Shown here: one piece after another, positions 36,354 through 45,583 of the stretch | Layout: each line of letters begins with the position of its first letter | Numbering within the stretch: position 1 is the first letter of the stretch | NCBI RefSeq assembly: GCF_013868135.1 | Contig: NZ_JACEMU010000004.1 | Location: forward strand, 620,001 to 684,000 | Source of the DNA: Paracoccus sp. S1E-3 | GTDB lineage: Bacteria; Pseudomonadota; Alphaproteobacteria; Rhodobacterales; Rhodobacteraceae | Reading direction: 5' to 3' | DNA: 64,000 bases | Notes under the pieces: model-generated | Databases searched by the model: none | Told to the model about the DNA's origin: nothing | What the model saw: only the letters and a program-made list of their open reading frames with translations | Program-made: the position numbers and the translations under genes

Positions 36354-37124
36354 TCAGCGGCCGGTGAAGTTCGGGGCGCGCTTTTGCAGAAAGGCCGCCA
36401 CGCCTTCGCGGAAATTTGCACTGCGGCCCGCCTCGCCCTGCAGCTGGGCCTCCAGCTCCAACTGGGTAGCAAAATCATTGGCACCCGAGGCGCGCACGGC
36501 CCGGCGGACCTTCAGGTAGGCACCGGTGGTACCGGTAGCAAGCTGGCGGGCGCGGGCCCCGACCACATCGACGAAATCAGCCTCGGGGACGGATTGCCAG
36601 ATCATGCCCCATTCCGCTGCCTGCGCGGCGGGGATTTTTTCCGCGAACAGCATCATCCCCATCGCGCGCGCATTGCCGACCAGACGCGGCAGGATCCAGG
36701 TCCCGCCGGCGTCCGGGATCAGCCCGATCCGAGTGAAGGCCTGGCTGAAATAGGCGCTTTCGATGGCGATCACGACATCGGCCGCCAGTGCGAGATTCGC
36801 CCCGGCCCCCGCAGCCGCGCCATTGACGGCGCAGATCACCGGCGCGCGGCAGTTGATGACGGCCTGCAGCATCGGCTCGTATTCGCGCCGCAACGTTCCC
36901 TCGATATCGGCGGCGGCCGCCGCATCCGACAGGTCCTGCCCCGAGCAGAAGGCCGCCCCTGCCCCGGTCATCACCACGCAGCGCACGTCCTCACCGATGC
37001 TGTTCAGCGCCTCGGTGATCTCGGCGCGCATCCGGGTGTTCAGCGCGTTCATCACCTGCGGGCGGTTCAGCATCAGCGTGGCGATGCCGTCGCGGGTCGA
37101 AAAACTGATGGTCTCATATGCCAT
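36354..37124 (-). CDS. enoyl-CoA hydratase/isomerase family protein (PaaG-like)
   Basis: A 256-residue crotonase-fold protein. The oxyanion-hole segments are GAGAAFCSGQDL and AVNGAAAGAGANLALAADVV. The sequence is closest in style to PaaG, the 1,2-epoxyphenylacetyl-CoA isomerase (GLIPDAGGTWILPRLVG with Asp after IP). No paa genes are near, so the substrate is uncertain. The ATG at 37124 follows AGGAGGAATGTC. The ccmH gene ends about 100 bases upstream. Confidence 0.82.
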   Translation of the reverse strand: MAYETISFSTRDGIATLMLNRPQVMNALNTRMRAEITEALNSIGEDVRCVVMTGAGAAFCSGQDLSDAAAAADIEGTLRREYEPMLQAVINCRAPVICAVNGAAAGAGANLALAADVVIAIESAYFSQAFTRIGLIPDAGGTWILPRLVGNARAMGMMLFAEKIPAAQAAEWGMIWQSVPEADFVDVVGARARQLATGTTGAYLKVRRAVRASGANDFATQLELEAQLQGEAGRSANFREGVAAFLQKRAPNFTGR

Positions 37125-37223
37125 GACATTCCTCCTGTTGGCGGGCAGCATGGCCCGGCCGTCGCCCGGTGGAAAGCCCGGCCGTGGCGTCAGACGCGAA
37201 GGAAAGTCACGTCATTTCGGCCG

Positions 37224-37682
37224 CTATCGGCGCATGATCTCGTCCAGCCGCGACTGCTCCTCTGGTGTCAGGGGGGCGGGGGGATCCGCCTGGGGCCCGG
37301 CTGGCCTACGGCTGAGAAGGAAACGCCAGCCCAAAAACGCCGCCAGCAGCGCCATCAACGGACCCGCGAGGTAGAGGATCAGGTTGCCGCCCGTCGCGCG
37401 TGGCTCGAACAGGACGAACTCTCCGAAGCGGTCGGTCACGGCATCCAGAACCTGATCGTCGCTGTCGCCCGCAACCAGCCGTTCTCGCACATAGAGCCGC
37501 AGGTCGCGACTGATCGGGGCGTTGGATTCATCAATGGTTTCGCCCTGACAGACCGGGCAGCGCAGCAGTTTCGAAATCTCGCGCGCCCGTGTTTCCAGTG
37601 CCGGGTCGGGCAGCATCTCGTCGGGCTGCACGGCAAGGCTGGGGGTCGCCAGCAGCATCAGGATCAGCAGCAGGCGCTTCAT
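37224..37682 (-). CDS. ccmH: cytochrome c maturation protein CcmH (Ccl2)
   Basis: A 152-residue membrane-anchored thiol oxidoreductase that prepares the apocytochrome haem-binding cysteines. A signal peptide (MKRLLLILMLLATPSLA) is followed by the LRCPVCQ motif and a C-terminal membrane helix (about 101-122). It overlaps ccmF by four bases, as the Ccl1-Ccl2 pair of Rhodobacter and Paracoccus does. Confidence 0.94.
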   Translation of the reverse strand: MKRLLLILMLLATPSLAVQPDEMLPDPALETRAREISKLLRCPVCQGETIDESNAPISRDLRLYVRERLVAGDSDDQVLDAVTDRFGEFVLFEPRATGGNLILYLAGPLMALLAAFLGWRFLLSRRPAGPQADPPAPLTPEEQSRLDEIMRR

Positions 37683-39637
37683 TCGGCGGGCACTCCGACG
37701 GAACGGCGGCGTGCGCCGGCGGCCACGCGGTAACGGCGATCCGAGAGGCTGATGAACCCGCCAAGCGCCATCAGCATGCAGCCAACCCAGATCCAGTTGG
37801 CGAAGGGTTTGATATAGCTGCGCACGGCCCAGCCTCCATCCTGTTGCGGGTCGCCGATCACCAGATAGATGTCGCGGAAGAAGCCGTTATCGATGGCCGC
37901 CTCGGTTGTGGGCATCGCCTGGACGGGATAGACACGCTTTTCGGGGTGAAGCAGCGCGACGACGCGGCCATCGCGCGCCACCGTCATCGTGGCCGTGGTC
38001 GAGACATAGTTCGGCCCCGGCACCTCATCGACCGCGTCGAGGGTTATCTGATAGCCGCCGACCTCGAACGGCTCGCCGATGCGCGCGGTGCGGATATCTT
38101 CGACCTGCCAGGCCATCAGCAGGCTGATGCCGATGAAGGTCACCCCCATCCCCGCATGTGCGAAGGCCTTGCCCCAATCGGCGCGCGGCAGGCGCGACAG
38201 GCGCGACAGCCCAGCCGAGCCGGTGCGGAACCACAGTTCCGCGATGGCGCCGAAGATCAGCCAGGATCCAAGGCCCGCCCCGATCACCGCCAGCGCCGAG
38301 CGCCCGGTCGAAACCGCGAAGACCAGCAGCATGACCGCAATGCTCAGCACGACGGCACCGCGCAACGGACGCAGCGCGCGCGCAATCTGGCCGCGCTTCC
38401 ACGGGATGATCGCGCCGATCGGCAGGATCAGCGCCAGCGCCAGCATGAAGGGCGTGAAGGCTTTTTCAAAGAAAGGCGCGCCCACCGACAGCTTCCGGCC
38501 GAAGGCCATTTCGGCGACCAGCGGCCAGACCGTGCCGATGAAGACGACGAAGGCCGCGACCGCCAGCAGGATATTGTTCACCACCAGCGCCCCCTCGCGC
38601 GAGATGGGCGAGAAGACACCCTTGGCCTGCATGGAACCGGCCCGGCCCGCGAACAACGTCAGCGCCCCGCCCACGAAGACGGCCAGAATGCCCAGAATGA
38701 ACACCCCGCGCGACGGGTCCGAGGCAAAGCTGTGAACCGAGGTGAGGACCCCCGAACGCACGATGAAGGTCCCGATCAGCGAGAAGCCGAAGGCCATGAT
38801 CGCCAGCAGGATCGTCCAGCTTTTCAGCACCTCGCGCTTTTCAACGACGATGGCCGAATGCAGCAGCGCCGCCGCCAGCAGCCAGGGCATGAAGCTGGCG
38901 TTTTCGACCGGATCCCAGAACCAGAAGCCGCCCCAGCCAAGCTCGTAATAGGCCCACCAGGACCCGAGCGCGATGCCGATGGTCAGAAACACCCAGGCCG
39001 CCAGCGTCCAGGGCCGGACCCAACGCGCCCAGGCGGCATCGACACGGCCCTCCAGCAGCGCTGCCACGGCAAAGGAAAACGCCATGCTGAGACCGACATA
39101 GCCCAGATAAAGGAAGGGCGGATGGAAAGCCAGGCCGGGGTCCTGCAACAGCGGGTTCAGGTCGCGACCGTCGAACGGTGCGACATCAAAGCGCATGAAC
39201 GGGTTCGAGGTGAAGATGATGAACGCATAAAACGCCGCACCGATGGCTGCCTGCACCGCCAGAACACGGGCGCGCAGGCTGGGGGGCAGATCGGCGCCGA
39301 AGGTGGCGGCGGCCGCGCCGAACAGCGACAGAATCAGCACCCAGAGCAGCATCGACCCTTCATGGTTCCCCCAGACGCCAGAGAACTTGTAGAGCATCGG
39401 CTTGGCCGAATGCGAATTCTCATAGACCAGCACGACGGAGAAATCAGAGGTGACGAAGGCCACCGTCAATGCGGCGAAGGCGATGCCGACCAGTCCGAAC
39501 TGGGCGACGGCGGCGGGGCGCGCGGCCTCCATCCAGGCGGGCCAGCCGCGGTGGGCGCCGTAAAGCGGGATGCTGCATTGAAACAGCGACACCGCAAAGG
39601 CAAGGATGAGGGCGAAATGCCCAAGTTCTGCGATCAT
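37679..39637 (-). CDS. ccmF: cytochrome c haem lyase subunit CcmF (Ccl1)
   Basis: A 652-residue polytopic protein that attaches haem to apocytochrome c with CcmH. The WWD haem-handling motif is WGGFWFWDPVENASFMPW; flanking histidines (GNHEGS, LLHSAIVVEKR) and about 15 helices are present. The ATG at 39637 has GGAGG five bases upstream and is preferred to an in-frame ATG at 39649 that includes this site. ccmE lies about 6 kb away behind murI instead of next to ccmF. Confidence 0.95.
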   Translation of the reverse strand: MIAELGHFALILAFAVSLFQCSIPLYGAHRGWPAWMEAARPAAVAQFGLVGIAFAALTVAFVTSDFSVVLVYENSHSAKPMLYKFSGVWGNHEGSMLLWVLILSLFGAAAATFGADLPPSLRARVLAVQAAIGAAFYAFIIFTSNPFMRFDVAPFDGRDLNPLLQDPGLAFHPPFLYLGYVGLSMAFSFAVAALLEGRVDAAWARWVRPWTLAAWVFLTIGIALGSWWAYYELGWGGFWFWDPVENASFMPWLLAAALLHSAIVVEKREVLKSWTILLAIMAFGFSLIGTFIVRSGVLTSVHSFASDPSRGVFILGILAVFVGGALTLFAGRAGSMQAKGVFSPISREGALVVNNILLAVAAFVVFIGTVWPLVAEMAFGRKLSVGAPFFEKAFTPFMLALALILPIGAIIPWKRGQIARALRPLRGAVVLSIAVMLLVFAVSTGRSALAVIGAGLGSWLIFGAIAELWFRTGSAGLSRLSRLPRADWGKAFAHAGMGVTFIGISLLMAWQVEDIRTARIGEPFEVGGYQITLDAVDEVPGPNYVSTTATMTVARDGRVVALLHPEKRVYPVQAMPTTEAAIDNGFFRDIYLVIGDPQQDGGWAVRSYIKPFANWIWVGCMLMALGGFISLSDRRYRVAAGARRRSVGVPAE

Positions 39638-39724
39638 GGCGGCCTCCATTATCCGGCCAATCTAACGCCGTCCTGGCTGCGAGGCCAGCACGACCGCCCG
39701 TTTCGCGGCCATGTGACGCAGCTG

Positions 39725-40624
39725 TTACTCGATCGGGCTCTGGGACTTTCGATAGGCTTGGATCTCGTCGACGACGAAATCGCGGAAGGCGATGACCCGG
39801 CGCGAGCCGCGCAATTCCTCGGGGAAGGCCAGGAAAACCGGCACCTCGGCGGATTCGACATCATCGAAGACGCGGACCAGTTCGGGGAAATCGGCGGTGA
39901 GATAGTCGGGTAGCACCCCAATGCCGACATTGTTCAGGACCGCCTGAAGCACGCCGAAATAGTTATTCACCATCAGAAGCGAGCGCGGATTCTGTTCCAG
40001 CAATTGCTGGACCAGCAGCTTGCCCGCCGAGACCTGCGGCATGGCCGGATCCTGACAGATGACCCGATGCCGCGACAGATCAGGCAGCGTGGTCGGCCGG
40101 CCGGCATCGCTCAGATAGCTGCGCGTCGCGTAAAGCCGCATGCGGATGTTCAGCAGCCGCCGCCGGATCAGGTCGGACTGGCTGGGTTCCTTCATGCGGA
40201 TGGCGACATCGGCCTCGCGCATGGGCAGATCCAGCACCCGCTCTTCCAGGATCAGGTTGACCTTCAGATCGGGATACATCGCGTAAAGCTTGTTCAGGCG
40301 CGGCACCAGCCACAGGGTGCCGAAGCCGGTGGCTGTGGTCACCTTCAGTTCGCCCATGACATGTTCTTCGGTGTCGCGGATATAGGCCTCGGCCATGTCC
40401 AGCTTGCGCGCCATTTCCGATGTGGCGTCGAAAAGCAGCTCTCCCTGCTCGGTCAGGATCAGCCCGCGCGCATGGCGATGAAACAGCGGCACGCCCAGCT
40501 GATCCTCCAGCCCGCGGATCTGGCGGCTAACGGCCGATTGCGACAGCCGCAGCGAATCACCCGCGTGGGTCAAGCTGCCCGCGTCGGCCACCGCATGAAA
40601 GATGCGCAGCTTGTCCCAATCCAT
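39725..40624 (-). CDS. LysR family transcriptional regulator
   Basis: A 299-residue LysR protein: helix-turn-helix at about 5-62 (AGSLTHAGDSLRLSQSAVSRQI) and effector-binding domain from about 90. It is divergent from the indolepyruvate oxidoreductase gene, the usual arrangement when a LysR protein controls its neighbour. The 150-base gap contains a TTGCA-N5-TGCAA motif suited to LysR binding. The inducer is unknown; an aromatic keto acid is a guess from the neighbour. Confidence 0.88.
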   Translation of the reverse strand: MDWDKLRIFHAVADAGSLTHAGDSLRLSQSAVSRQIRGLEDQLGVPLFHRHARGLILTEQGELLFDATSEMARKLDMAEAYIRDTEEHVMGELKVTTATGFGTLWLVPRLNKLYAMYPDLKVNLILEERVLDLPMREADVAIRMKEPSQSDLIRRRLLNIRMRLYATRSYLSDAGRPTTLPDLSRHRVICQDPAMPQVSAGKLLVQQLLEQNPRSLLMVNNYFGVLQAVLNNVGIGVLPDYLTADFPELVRVFDDVESAEVPVFLAFPEELRGSRRVIAFRDFVVDEIQAYRKSQSPIE

Positions 40625-40650
40625 AGGTATGACTTTCTGTCGTAGGTGCC

Positions 40651-40665
40651 TTGCAATTTGTGCAA
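40651..40665. promoter_or_regulatory. LysR-type operator candidate
   Basis: TTGCA-ATTTG-TGCAA is a perfect inverted repeat that also contains a T-N11-A core, as expected for LysR proteins. It lies 27 bases before the LysR start and about 115 bases before the oxidoreductase start. Confidence 0.55.
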
Positions 40666-40725
40666 CTCTTACGCTGGGACGCGCGTTTGAGCAACATATG
40701 CGAATGATCACAATTCCCTTTGTGG

Positions 40726-40740
40726 GTCAGCATTGCTGAC
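40726..40740. repeat. perfect 15-bp inverted repeat in the same divergent region
   Basis: GTCAGCA-T-TGCTGAC lies 38 bases before the oxidoreductase ATG, near where its promoter should be. It differs from the LysR-type motif and may be a second operator. Confidence 0.4.
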
Positions 40741-40777
40741 GTATACTGAAGGCTACCACCGCGAGCAGGAGGGCCAG

Positions 40778-43700
40778 ATGGGGGTTCCGCAGGAGCAGGC
40801 GTTTTCGTTGGCGGATCGTTTCGATCTGTCGAAATCCCATGTGTTGCTGAACGGCACGCAGGCGCTAGTGCGCCTCATGCTGATGCAGCACGCCCGCGAC
40901 GAAAAGGCTGGGCTGAACACGGCGGGCTTCGTCACCGGTTATCGCGGCAGTCCGCTCGGCGGCGTCGATCTGGCGATGATGAAGGCCGACAAGCTGCTGA
41001 CGCAGAACGACATCCTGTTTCAGGCTGGGCTGAACGAGGATCTGGCCGCCACCGCCATCTGGGGCAGCCAGCAGGCCGAGATGCGCGGCGAGGGCAAATA
41101 TGACGGCGTCTACGCGCTGTGGTATGGCAAGGGCCCCGGCATCGACCGTTCGGGCGATGTGATGCGCCATGGGAACATGGCCGGATCGTCCAAATTCGGC
41201 GGCGTGGTCATGGCCATGGGCGACGACCATACCGGCGAATCCTCGACGGTGCTGCACCAGTCGGACTGGGCGATGGTCGACGCCTATATCCCGGTCGTCT
41301 CGCCCGCGGGCGTTCAGGAAATTCTGGATTACGGCCTCTATGCCTTTGCCTTGTCACGCTTTGCCGGCGTGTGGACCGGACTGAAGACGATGAAGGACAC
41401 GGTCGAGGTGACCTCGGTCGTGGATGGCAACCCGTTCCGGCTGAATTTCGTCAATCCCGACTTCAAGATGCCCGAGGGCGGGTTGAACATCCGCGTCGGC
41501 GACACCCCGGTCGCGCAGGAAGCGCGGATGATCGACTATAAGCGCTTCGCGGCCGAGGCGTTTTCGCGCGCCAACAAGATGGACCGCAGGATCTGGGGCA
41601 AGCCCGGCGCCAAAATCGGTTTTGTCGCCGCCGGCAAGAACTGGCTGGATCTGGTCCACGCGCTTGCCCTGCTGGGCATCGACGAGACCGAGGCCGACCG
41701 GTTGGGCATTTCGACCTACAAGATCGGCCAGCCCTTCCCGATGGACATGAAGACCTTCCAGGAATGGTCCGAACCGCTGGATCTGGTCGTCGTGATCGAG
41801 GAAAAACGCAAACTGATCGAAGTCCAGGTCAAGGAAGCGATCTTCGACAACCGCCACGGCCGCCGCGTCATCGGCTGGCATCACGACCGTACCGGCGAGG
41901 AGGTTTTCCCGACCCGCTACGCGCTTGACCCGGTGATGATCGCAGAGAAGCTGGGCGGCATTCTGATCGAGGAAGGCCGCGGTACCGAAGGCATCCGCGC
42001 CGGGCTGGACAAGCTGACCGCCGCGCGCCGCAATGACAATGCGCCCGAAATCGCCGTTCGGACGCCGTGGTTCTGCTCGGGCTGCCCGCATAACAGCTCG
42101 ACCAAGGTGCCCGAGGGCAGCCGCGCCTATGCCGGCATCGGCTGTCACTACATGGTGCAGTGGATGGACCGCGAGACGACCGGCTTCACCCAGATGGGCG
42201 GCGAAGGCGCGAACTGGGCGGGCGAGGCGCCGTTTTCGAAAAGAAAGCATGTTTTCCAGAACCTTGGCGACGGGACCTATAATCACTCCGGGTCGCTGGC
42301 AATCCGCCACGCGGTCGAGACCAAGACCAACATCACCTACAAGATTCTGTTCAACGACGCAGTCGCCATGACCGGCGGCCAGCCGATCGAGGGTGGACTG
42401 ACTGCGCCGCAGATCGCGCGGGAACTGGTCTCGATGGGCGTCGATCCGGTGGTCGTCGTCTACGACGACAAGGAGGACGTGGACCCCGCGCAGTTCAACG
42501 GGCTGCGGACGGAAACCCGCGACAAGATGATGGCGGTGCAGAAGGAGCTGTCCGAACGCGGCGGAACTTCGGCGATCCTCTATGTCCAGACCTGCGCGGC
42601 CGAAAAGCGCCGCCGCCGCAAGAAGGGCCAGTTCCCCGACCCCGACCGCCGCATCTGGATCAACCCCGAAGTCTGCGAGGGCTGCGGCGATTGCGGCGTG
42701 CAGTCGAACTGCGTCTCGGTTGTGCCGCTGGATACCGAACTCGGCCGCAAGCGGCAGATTGAACAATCCTCGTGCAACAAGGATTATTCCTGCGTGAACG
42801 GCTTCTGCCCCAGTTTCGTGTCCGTGAAGGGCGGCAAGCTGAAGAAGCCCAAGGCGGCGGCGATGGATCTGCCGGCGCTGCCCGCACCCACCCTGCCCAC
42901 CATCGACGGCACGTATAACCTTGTGATCACTGGCGTGGGTGGGACTGGCGTGGTGACCATCGGCGCCGTGCTGGCGCAGGCCGCGCATATGGACGGCAAG
43001 GGTGCGGGCATGATGGAGATGGCCGGCCTCGCCCAGAAGGGCGGCGCGGTTCATATCCACCTGCGTCTGGCCAATCAGCCCGAAGACATCAGCGCCATTC
43101 GCGTGGCGGTGGGCGAGGCCGACTGCATCATCGGCGGCGATCTGGTGGTGACGGCGGGCGCCAAGACCATCGGTCTGATGACCCATGGCCGCACCGGCGC
43201 GGTGGTCAACGATCACGAAATCATCACCGGCGAATTCACCAAGAACCGCGATTTCCAGATCCCGGCCGACCGTCTGAAGATGTCGTTGCAGGCGCGCCTT
43301 GGCGACAAGGTGGCCTTCTTCGACGCCAACAAGCTGGCACAGACGGCGCTTGGCGATTCGATCTACTCGAACATGCTGGTGCTGGGGGCGGCCTGGCAGC
43401 AGGGGCTGATCCCGCTCAGCGAACAGGCGATCCTGACCGCGATCGAGCTGAACGGGGCGAAGGTCGCGGAAAACCAGCGCGCTTTCCAGATCGGGCGTTG
43501 GGCGATGACCGACCCGGAAGCCGTGGCCCGCGCCACCGCCCCGGTCGCGGCGATCCGCCCCGATCCGATCACCTATCGCGCGGATTTCCTGGTCGACTAT
43601 CAGGATCAGGCCTATGCGCAGCGCTTCCGCGACCTGGTCGCGTTGGCGCCCGAGGAACTGCGCGAGGATGTCGCCGAGGGCTATTTCAAGCTGCTCGCCT

Positions 43701-44176
43701 ACAAGGATGAATACGAGGTTGCTCGCCTGCATCTGAAAACTGCCGATGGCGTGGCGCGCGAATTCGACGGGGAAACCCGGCTGTCCTTCCATCTGGCCCC
43801 GCCGATCCTGCCCGGCCGCGATGCAAACGGCCGCCCGCAGAAGCGCGAATTCGGACCGTGGATCGTGCCGGTCTTCCGCCAGCTGGCGAAGATGAAGCGG
43901 CTGCGCGGCACCCCGTTCGACCCTTTCGGCTGGCTGGCCGAACGCCGCGCGGAACGCGCCGCCATCGCCGAGTTCGAGGGCGATATGCGCAGCCTGTTGC
44001 CCAAGGTCACCCCGGCCACGGTCGAAATCCTGCGCGAACTGGCGCGGCTGCCCCTTTCGGTCAAGGGCTACGGGATGATCAAGGACAAGGCGGCCGAGGC
44101 AGCGGCCAAACGTCGCGCCGAGCTTCTGGCCGCCTTCGCCGATGGCGGCACACCCATGGCCCATGCGGCGGAATGA
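40778..44176 (+). CDS. indolepyruvate ferredoxin oxidoreductase (fused alpha/gamma chains)
   Basis: A 1132-residue fused 2-oxoacid:ferredoxin oxidoreductase that oxidatively decarboxylates aryl pyruvates from aromatic amino acids to acyl-CoA. In order: pyrimidine/PP domains of the alpha chain (to about 600, with CSGCPHNSS and the TPP motif GGEGANW..N), a cysteine-rich Fe-S part (CEGCGDCGVQSNC), and the gamma-type domain (about 730-920, GVGGTGVVTIGAVLAQAA), then a DUF6537-type C-terminus. The ATG at 40778 follows AGGAGGG; an earlier frame start at 40733 lies in the operator region. Confidence 0.92.
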   Translation: MGVPQEQAFSLADRFDLSKSHVLLNGTQALVRLMLMQHARDEKAGLNTAGFVTGYRGSPLGGVDLAMMKADKLLTQNDILFQAGLNEDLAATAIWGSQQAEMRGEGKYDGVYALWYGKGPGIDRSGDVMRHGNMAGSSKFGGVVMAMGDDHTGESSTVLHQSDWAMVDAYIPVVSPAGVQEILDYGLYAFALSRFAGVWTGLKTMKDTVEVTSVVDGNPFRLNFVNPDFKMPEGGLNIRVGDTPVAQEARMIDYKRFAAEAFSRANKMDRRIWGKPGAKIGFVAAGKNWLDLVHALALLGIDETEADRLGISTYKIGQPFPMDMKTFQEWSEPLDLVVVIEEKRKLIEVQVKEAIFDNRHGRRVIGWHHDRTGEEVFPTRYALDPVMIAEKLGGILIEEGRGTEGIRAGLDKLTAARRNDNAPEIAVRTPWFCSGCPHNSSTKVPEGSRAYAGIGCHYMVQWMDRETTGFTQMGGEGANWAGEAPFSKRKHVFQNLGDGTYNHSGSLAIRHAVETKTNITYKILFNDAVAMTGGQPIEGGLTAPQIARELVSMGVDPVVVVYDDKEDVDPAQFNGLRTETRDKMMAVQKELSERGGTSAILYVQTCAAEKRRRRKKGQFPDPDRRIWINPEVCEGCGDCGVQSNCVSVVPLDTELGRKRQIEQSSCNKDYSCVNGFCPSFVSVKGGKLKKPKAAAMDLPALPAPTLPTIDGTYNLVITGVGGTGVVTIGAVLAQAAHMDGKGAGMMEMAGLAQKGGAVHIHLRLANQPEDISAIRVAVGEADCIIGGDLVVTAGAKTIGLMTHGRTGAVVNDHEIITGEFTKNRDFQIPADRLKMSLQARLGDKVAFFDANKLAQTALGDSIYSNMLVLGAAWQQGLIPLSEQAILTAIELNGAKVAENQRAFQIGRWAMTDPEAVARATAPVAAIRPDPITYRADFLVDYQDQAYAQRFRDLVALAPEELREDVAEGYFKLLAYKDEYEVARLHLKTADGVAREFDGETRLSFHLAPPILPGRDANGRPQKREFGPWIVPVFRQLAKMKRLRGTPFDPFGWLAERRAERAAIAEFEGDMRSLLPKVTPATVEILRELARLPLSVKGYGMIKDKAAEAAAKRRAELLAAFADGGTPMAHAAE

Positions 44177-44239
44177 CCTCTGTCATGGACTTTCCCCGGG
44201 TGGCGGCTTATGTCGCCACCCAGGCTGACGGAGGCGCGC

Positions 44240-45064
44240 ATGGCTGTTGGAGTTTTCGATTCAGGACTGGGCGGTCTGACCGTCTATAAGGCGATCCGTG
44301 AACGGCTGCCCGATCTGCCGCTGGTGTATTTCGGCGACAACGCCCATGCGCCCTACGGCGTGCGCACCCCCGAGGACATCTATGACCTGACCTGCACGGC
44401 CACCCAGCGGCTGTGGGACGAAGGCTGCGATCTGGTCATCCTGGCCTGCAACACCGCCTCGGCAGCGGCGCTGCGCCGGATGCAGGAAAAATTCGTGCCC
44501 AGAAACAAGCGCGTGCTGGGCGTCTTCGTGCCGCTGATCGAGGCACTGACCGAACGGCAATGGGGCGACAACTCTCCCCCGCGCGAAGTGGCGGTCAAGC
44601 ATGTCGCCTTGTTCGCCACCCCCGCCACCGTCGCCAGCCGCGCCTTCCAGCGCGAACTGGCCTTCCGCGCCATCGGCGTCGATGTCGAAGCCCAGCCCTG
44701 CGGCGGCGTGGTCGACGCGATCGAGGAGGGCGACGAAATCCTTGCCGAAGCGCTCGTCACCAGCCATGTCGAAGCGCTGAAGCGGCGGATGCCGCATCCC
44801 GAAGCCGCGATCCTGGGCTGCACGCATTATCCGCTGATGCAGGAGCAGTTCCAGAAAGCGCTCGGGCCGCAGGTGCAGGTGTTCAGTCAGGCGCAGCTGG
44901 TTGCAGAAAGCCTCGCCGATTACCTGCAGCGCCGCCCTGAATTTCTGGGCAGCGGCACCGAATCCAGGTTCGTGACCACGGGCGATCCGGCCCGCGTGTC
45001 GTCCAAGGCAACGCAGTTTCTGCGCCAGAAGATCACCTTCGAATCCGCTGAGGCTTCGCCATGA
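44240..45064 (+). CDS. murI: glutamate racemase
   Basis: A 274-residue enzyme making D-glutamate for peptidoglycan. The two catalytic cysteine motifs ACNTAS and GCTHYP and the N-terminal FDSGLGG are intact. The ATG at 44240 has GGAGG five bases upstream; the in-frame start 10 codons earlier is less likely. It overlaps ccmE by four bases, an unusual partner. Confidence 0.95.
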   Translation: MAVGVFDSGLGGLTVYKAIRERLPDLPLVYFGDNAHAPYGVRTPEDIYDLTCTATQRLWDEGCDLVILACNTASAAALRRMQEKFVPRNKRVLGVFVPLIEALTERQWGDNSPPREVAVKHVALFATPATVASRAFQRELAFRAIGVDVEAQPCGGVVDAIEEGDEILAEALVTSHVEALKRRMPHPEAAILGCTHYPLMQEQFQKALGPQVQVFSQAQLVAESLADYLQRRPEFLGSGTESRFVTTGDPARVSSKATQFLRQKITFESAEASP

Positions 45065-45504
45065 AGTCATTGAAAAAAAAGCGCCGCGTTCAAATCCTCA
45101 TCGCCGCTGCCGTGGCCTTGGGGCTGGCGGTGGTGCTGATCGGCTACGGGTTTCAGGACGGTATCAACCTCTATCGCGCACCCACCCAGGTGTTCGAGGA
45201 ACCGCCCGGTTCGGGCGAGGTCTTCCGTTTGGGCGGCCTGGTCGAAGATGGCAGTGTGACCCGCGGCGCGGGCGAGACCATCACCTTCACCGTGACCGAC
45301 GGCGCCCATACCGTTCCGGTCCGCTTCACCGGCGTCCTGCCCGACCTGTTTCAGGAAGGTCAGGGCATGATCGGCACCGGCGCGATGGAAGGCGATACCT
45401 TCGTTGCCAGCGAAATCCTCGCCAAGCATGACGAGAACTACATGCCGCGCGAGGTCGAGGATTCGCTGAAAGCGACCGGTGTCTATCAGGCTCCGGGAAG
45501 CTGA
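45061..45504 (+). CDS. ccmE: cytochrome c-type biogenesis haem chaperone CcmE
   Basis: A 147-residue haem chaperone: N-terminal membrane anchor (about 9-30), then the periplasmic OB-fold with the covalent haem-binding histidine in AKHDENYMP. It is coupled to murI (ATGA overlap) and delivers haem to the CcmF/CcmH pair encoded at 37.2-39.6 kb. Confidence 0.95.
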   Translation: MKSLKKKRRVQILIAAAVALGLAVVLIGYGFQDGINLYRAPTQVFEEPPGSGEVFRLGGLVEDGSVTRGAGETITFTVTDGAHTVPVRFTGVLPDLFQEGQGMIGTGAMEGDTFVASEILAKHDENYMPREVEDSLKATGVYQAPGS

Positions 45505-45520
45505 CGCAACGCCCGCAGGG

Positions 45521-45536
45521 TTAACGGAAGATTAAC
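45521..45536 (+). promoter_or_regulatory. CtrA-type box upstream of the endolysin/holin pair
   Basis: TTAACGGAAGATTAAC fits TTAA-N7-TTAAC exactly and lies 48 bases before the endolysin ATG, in the short gap after ccmE. In Rhodobacter capsulatus the GTA lysis genes depend on CtrA, which supports the reading. Confidence 0.65.
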
Positions 45537-45553
45537 ACGGCCAGAGCAGCTTG

Positions 45554-45579
45554 GTCCCCATTTCACTGAAAAAGGGGAC
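45554..45579 (+). promoter_or_regulatory. hairpin that could cover the endolysin ribosome site
   Basis: GTCCCC (45554-45559) is complementary to GGGGAC (45574-45579), which contains the ribosome-binding bases for the ATG at 45584. If the transcript starts before 45554 the site could be masked. Confidence 0.35.
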
Positions 45580-45583
45580 GGAA

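Noticed and set aside
41354..44164. 936-codon open frame on the minus strand
   Set aside because: Antisense of the indolepyruvate oxidoreductase gene; no conserved motif.
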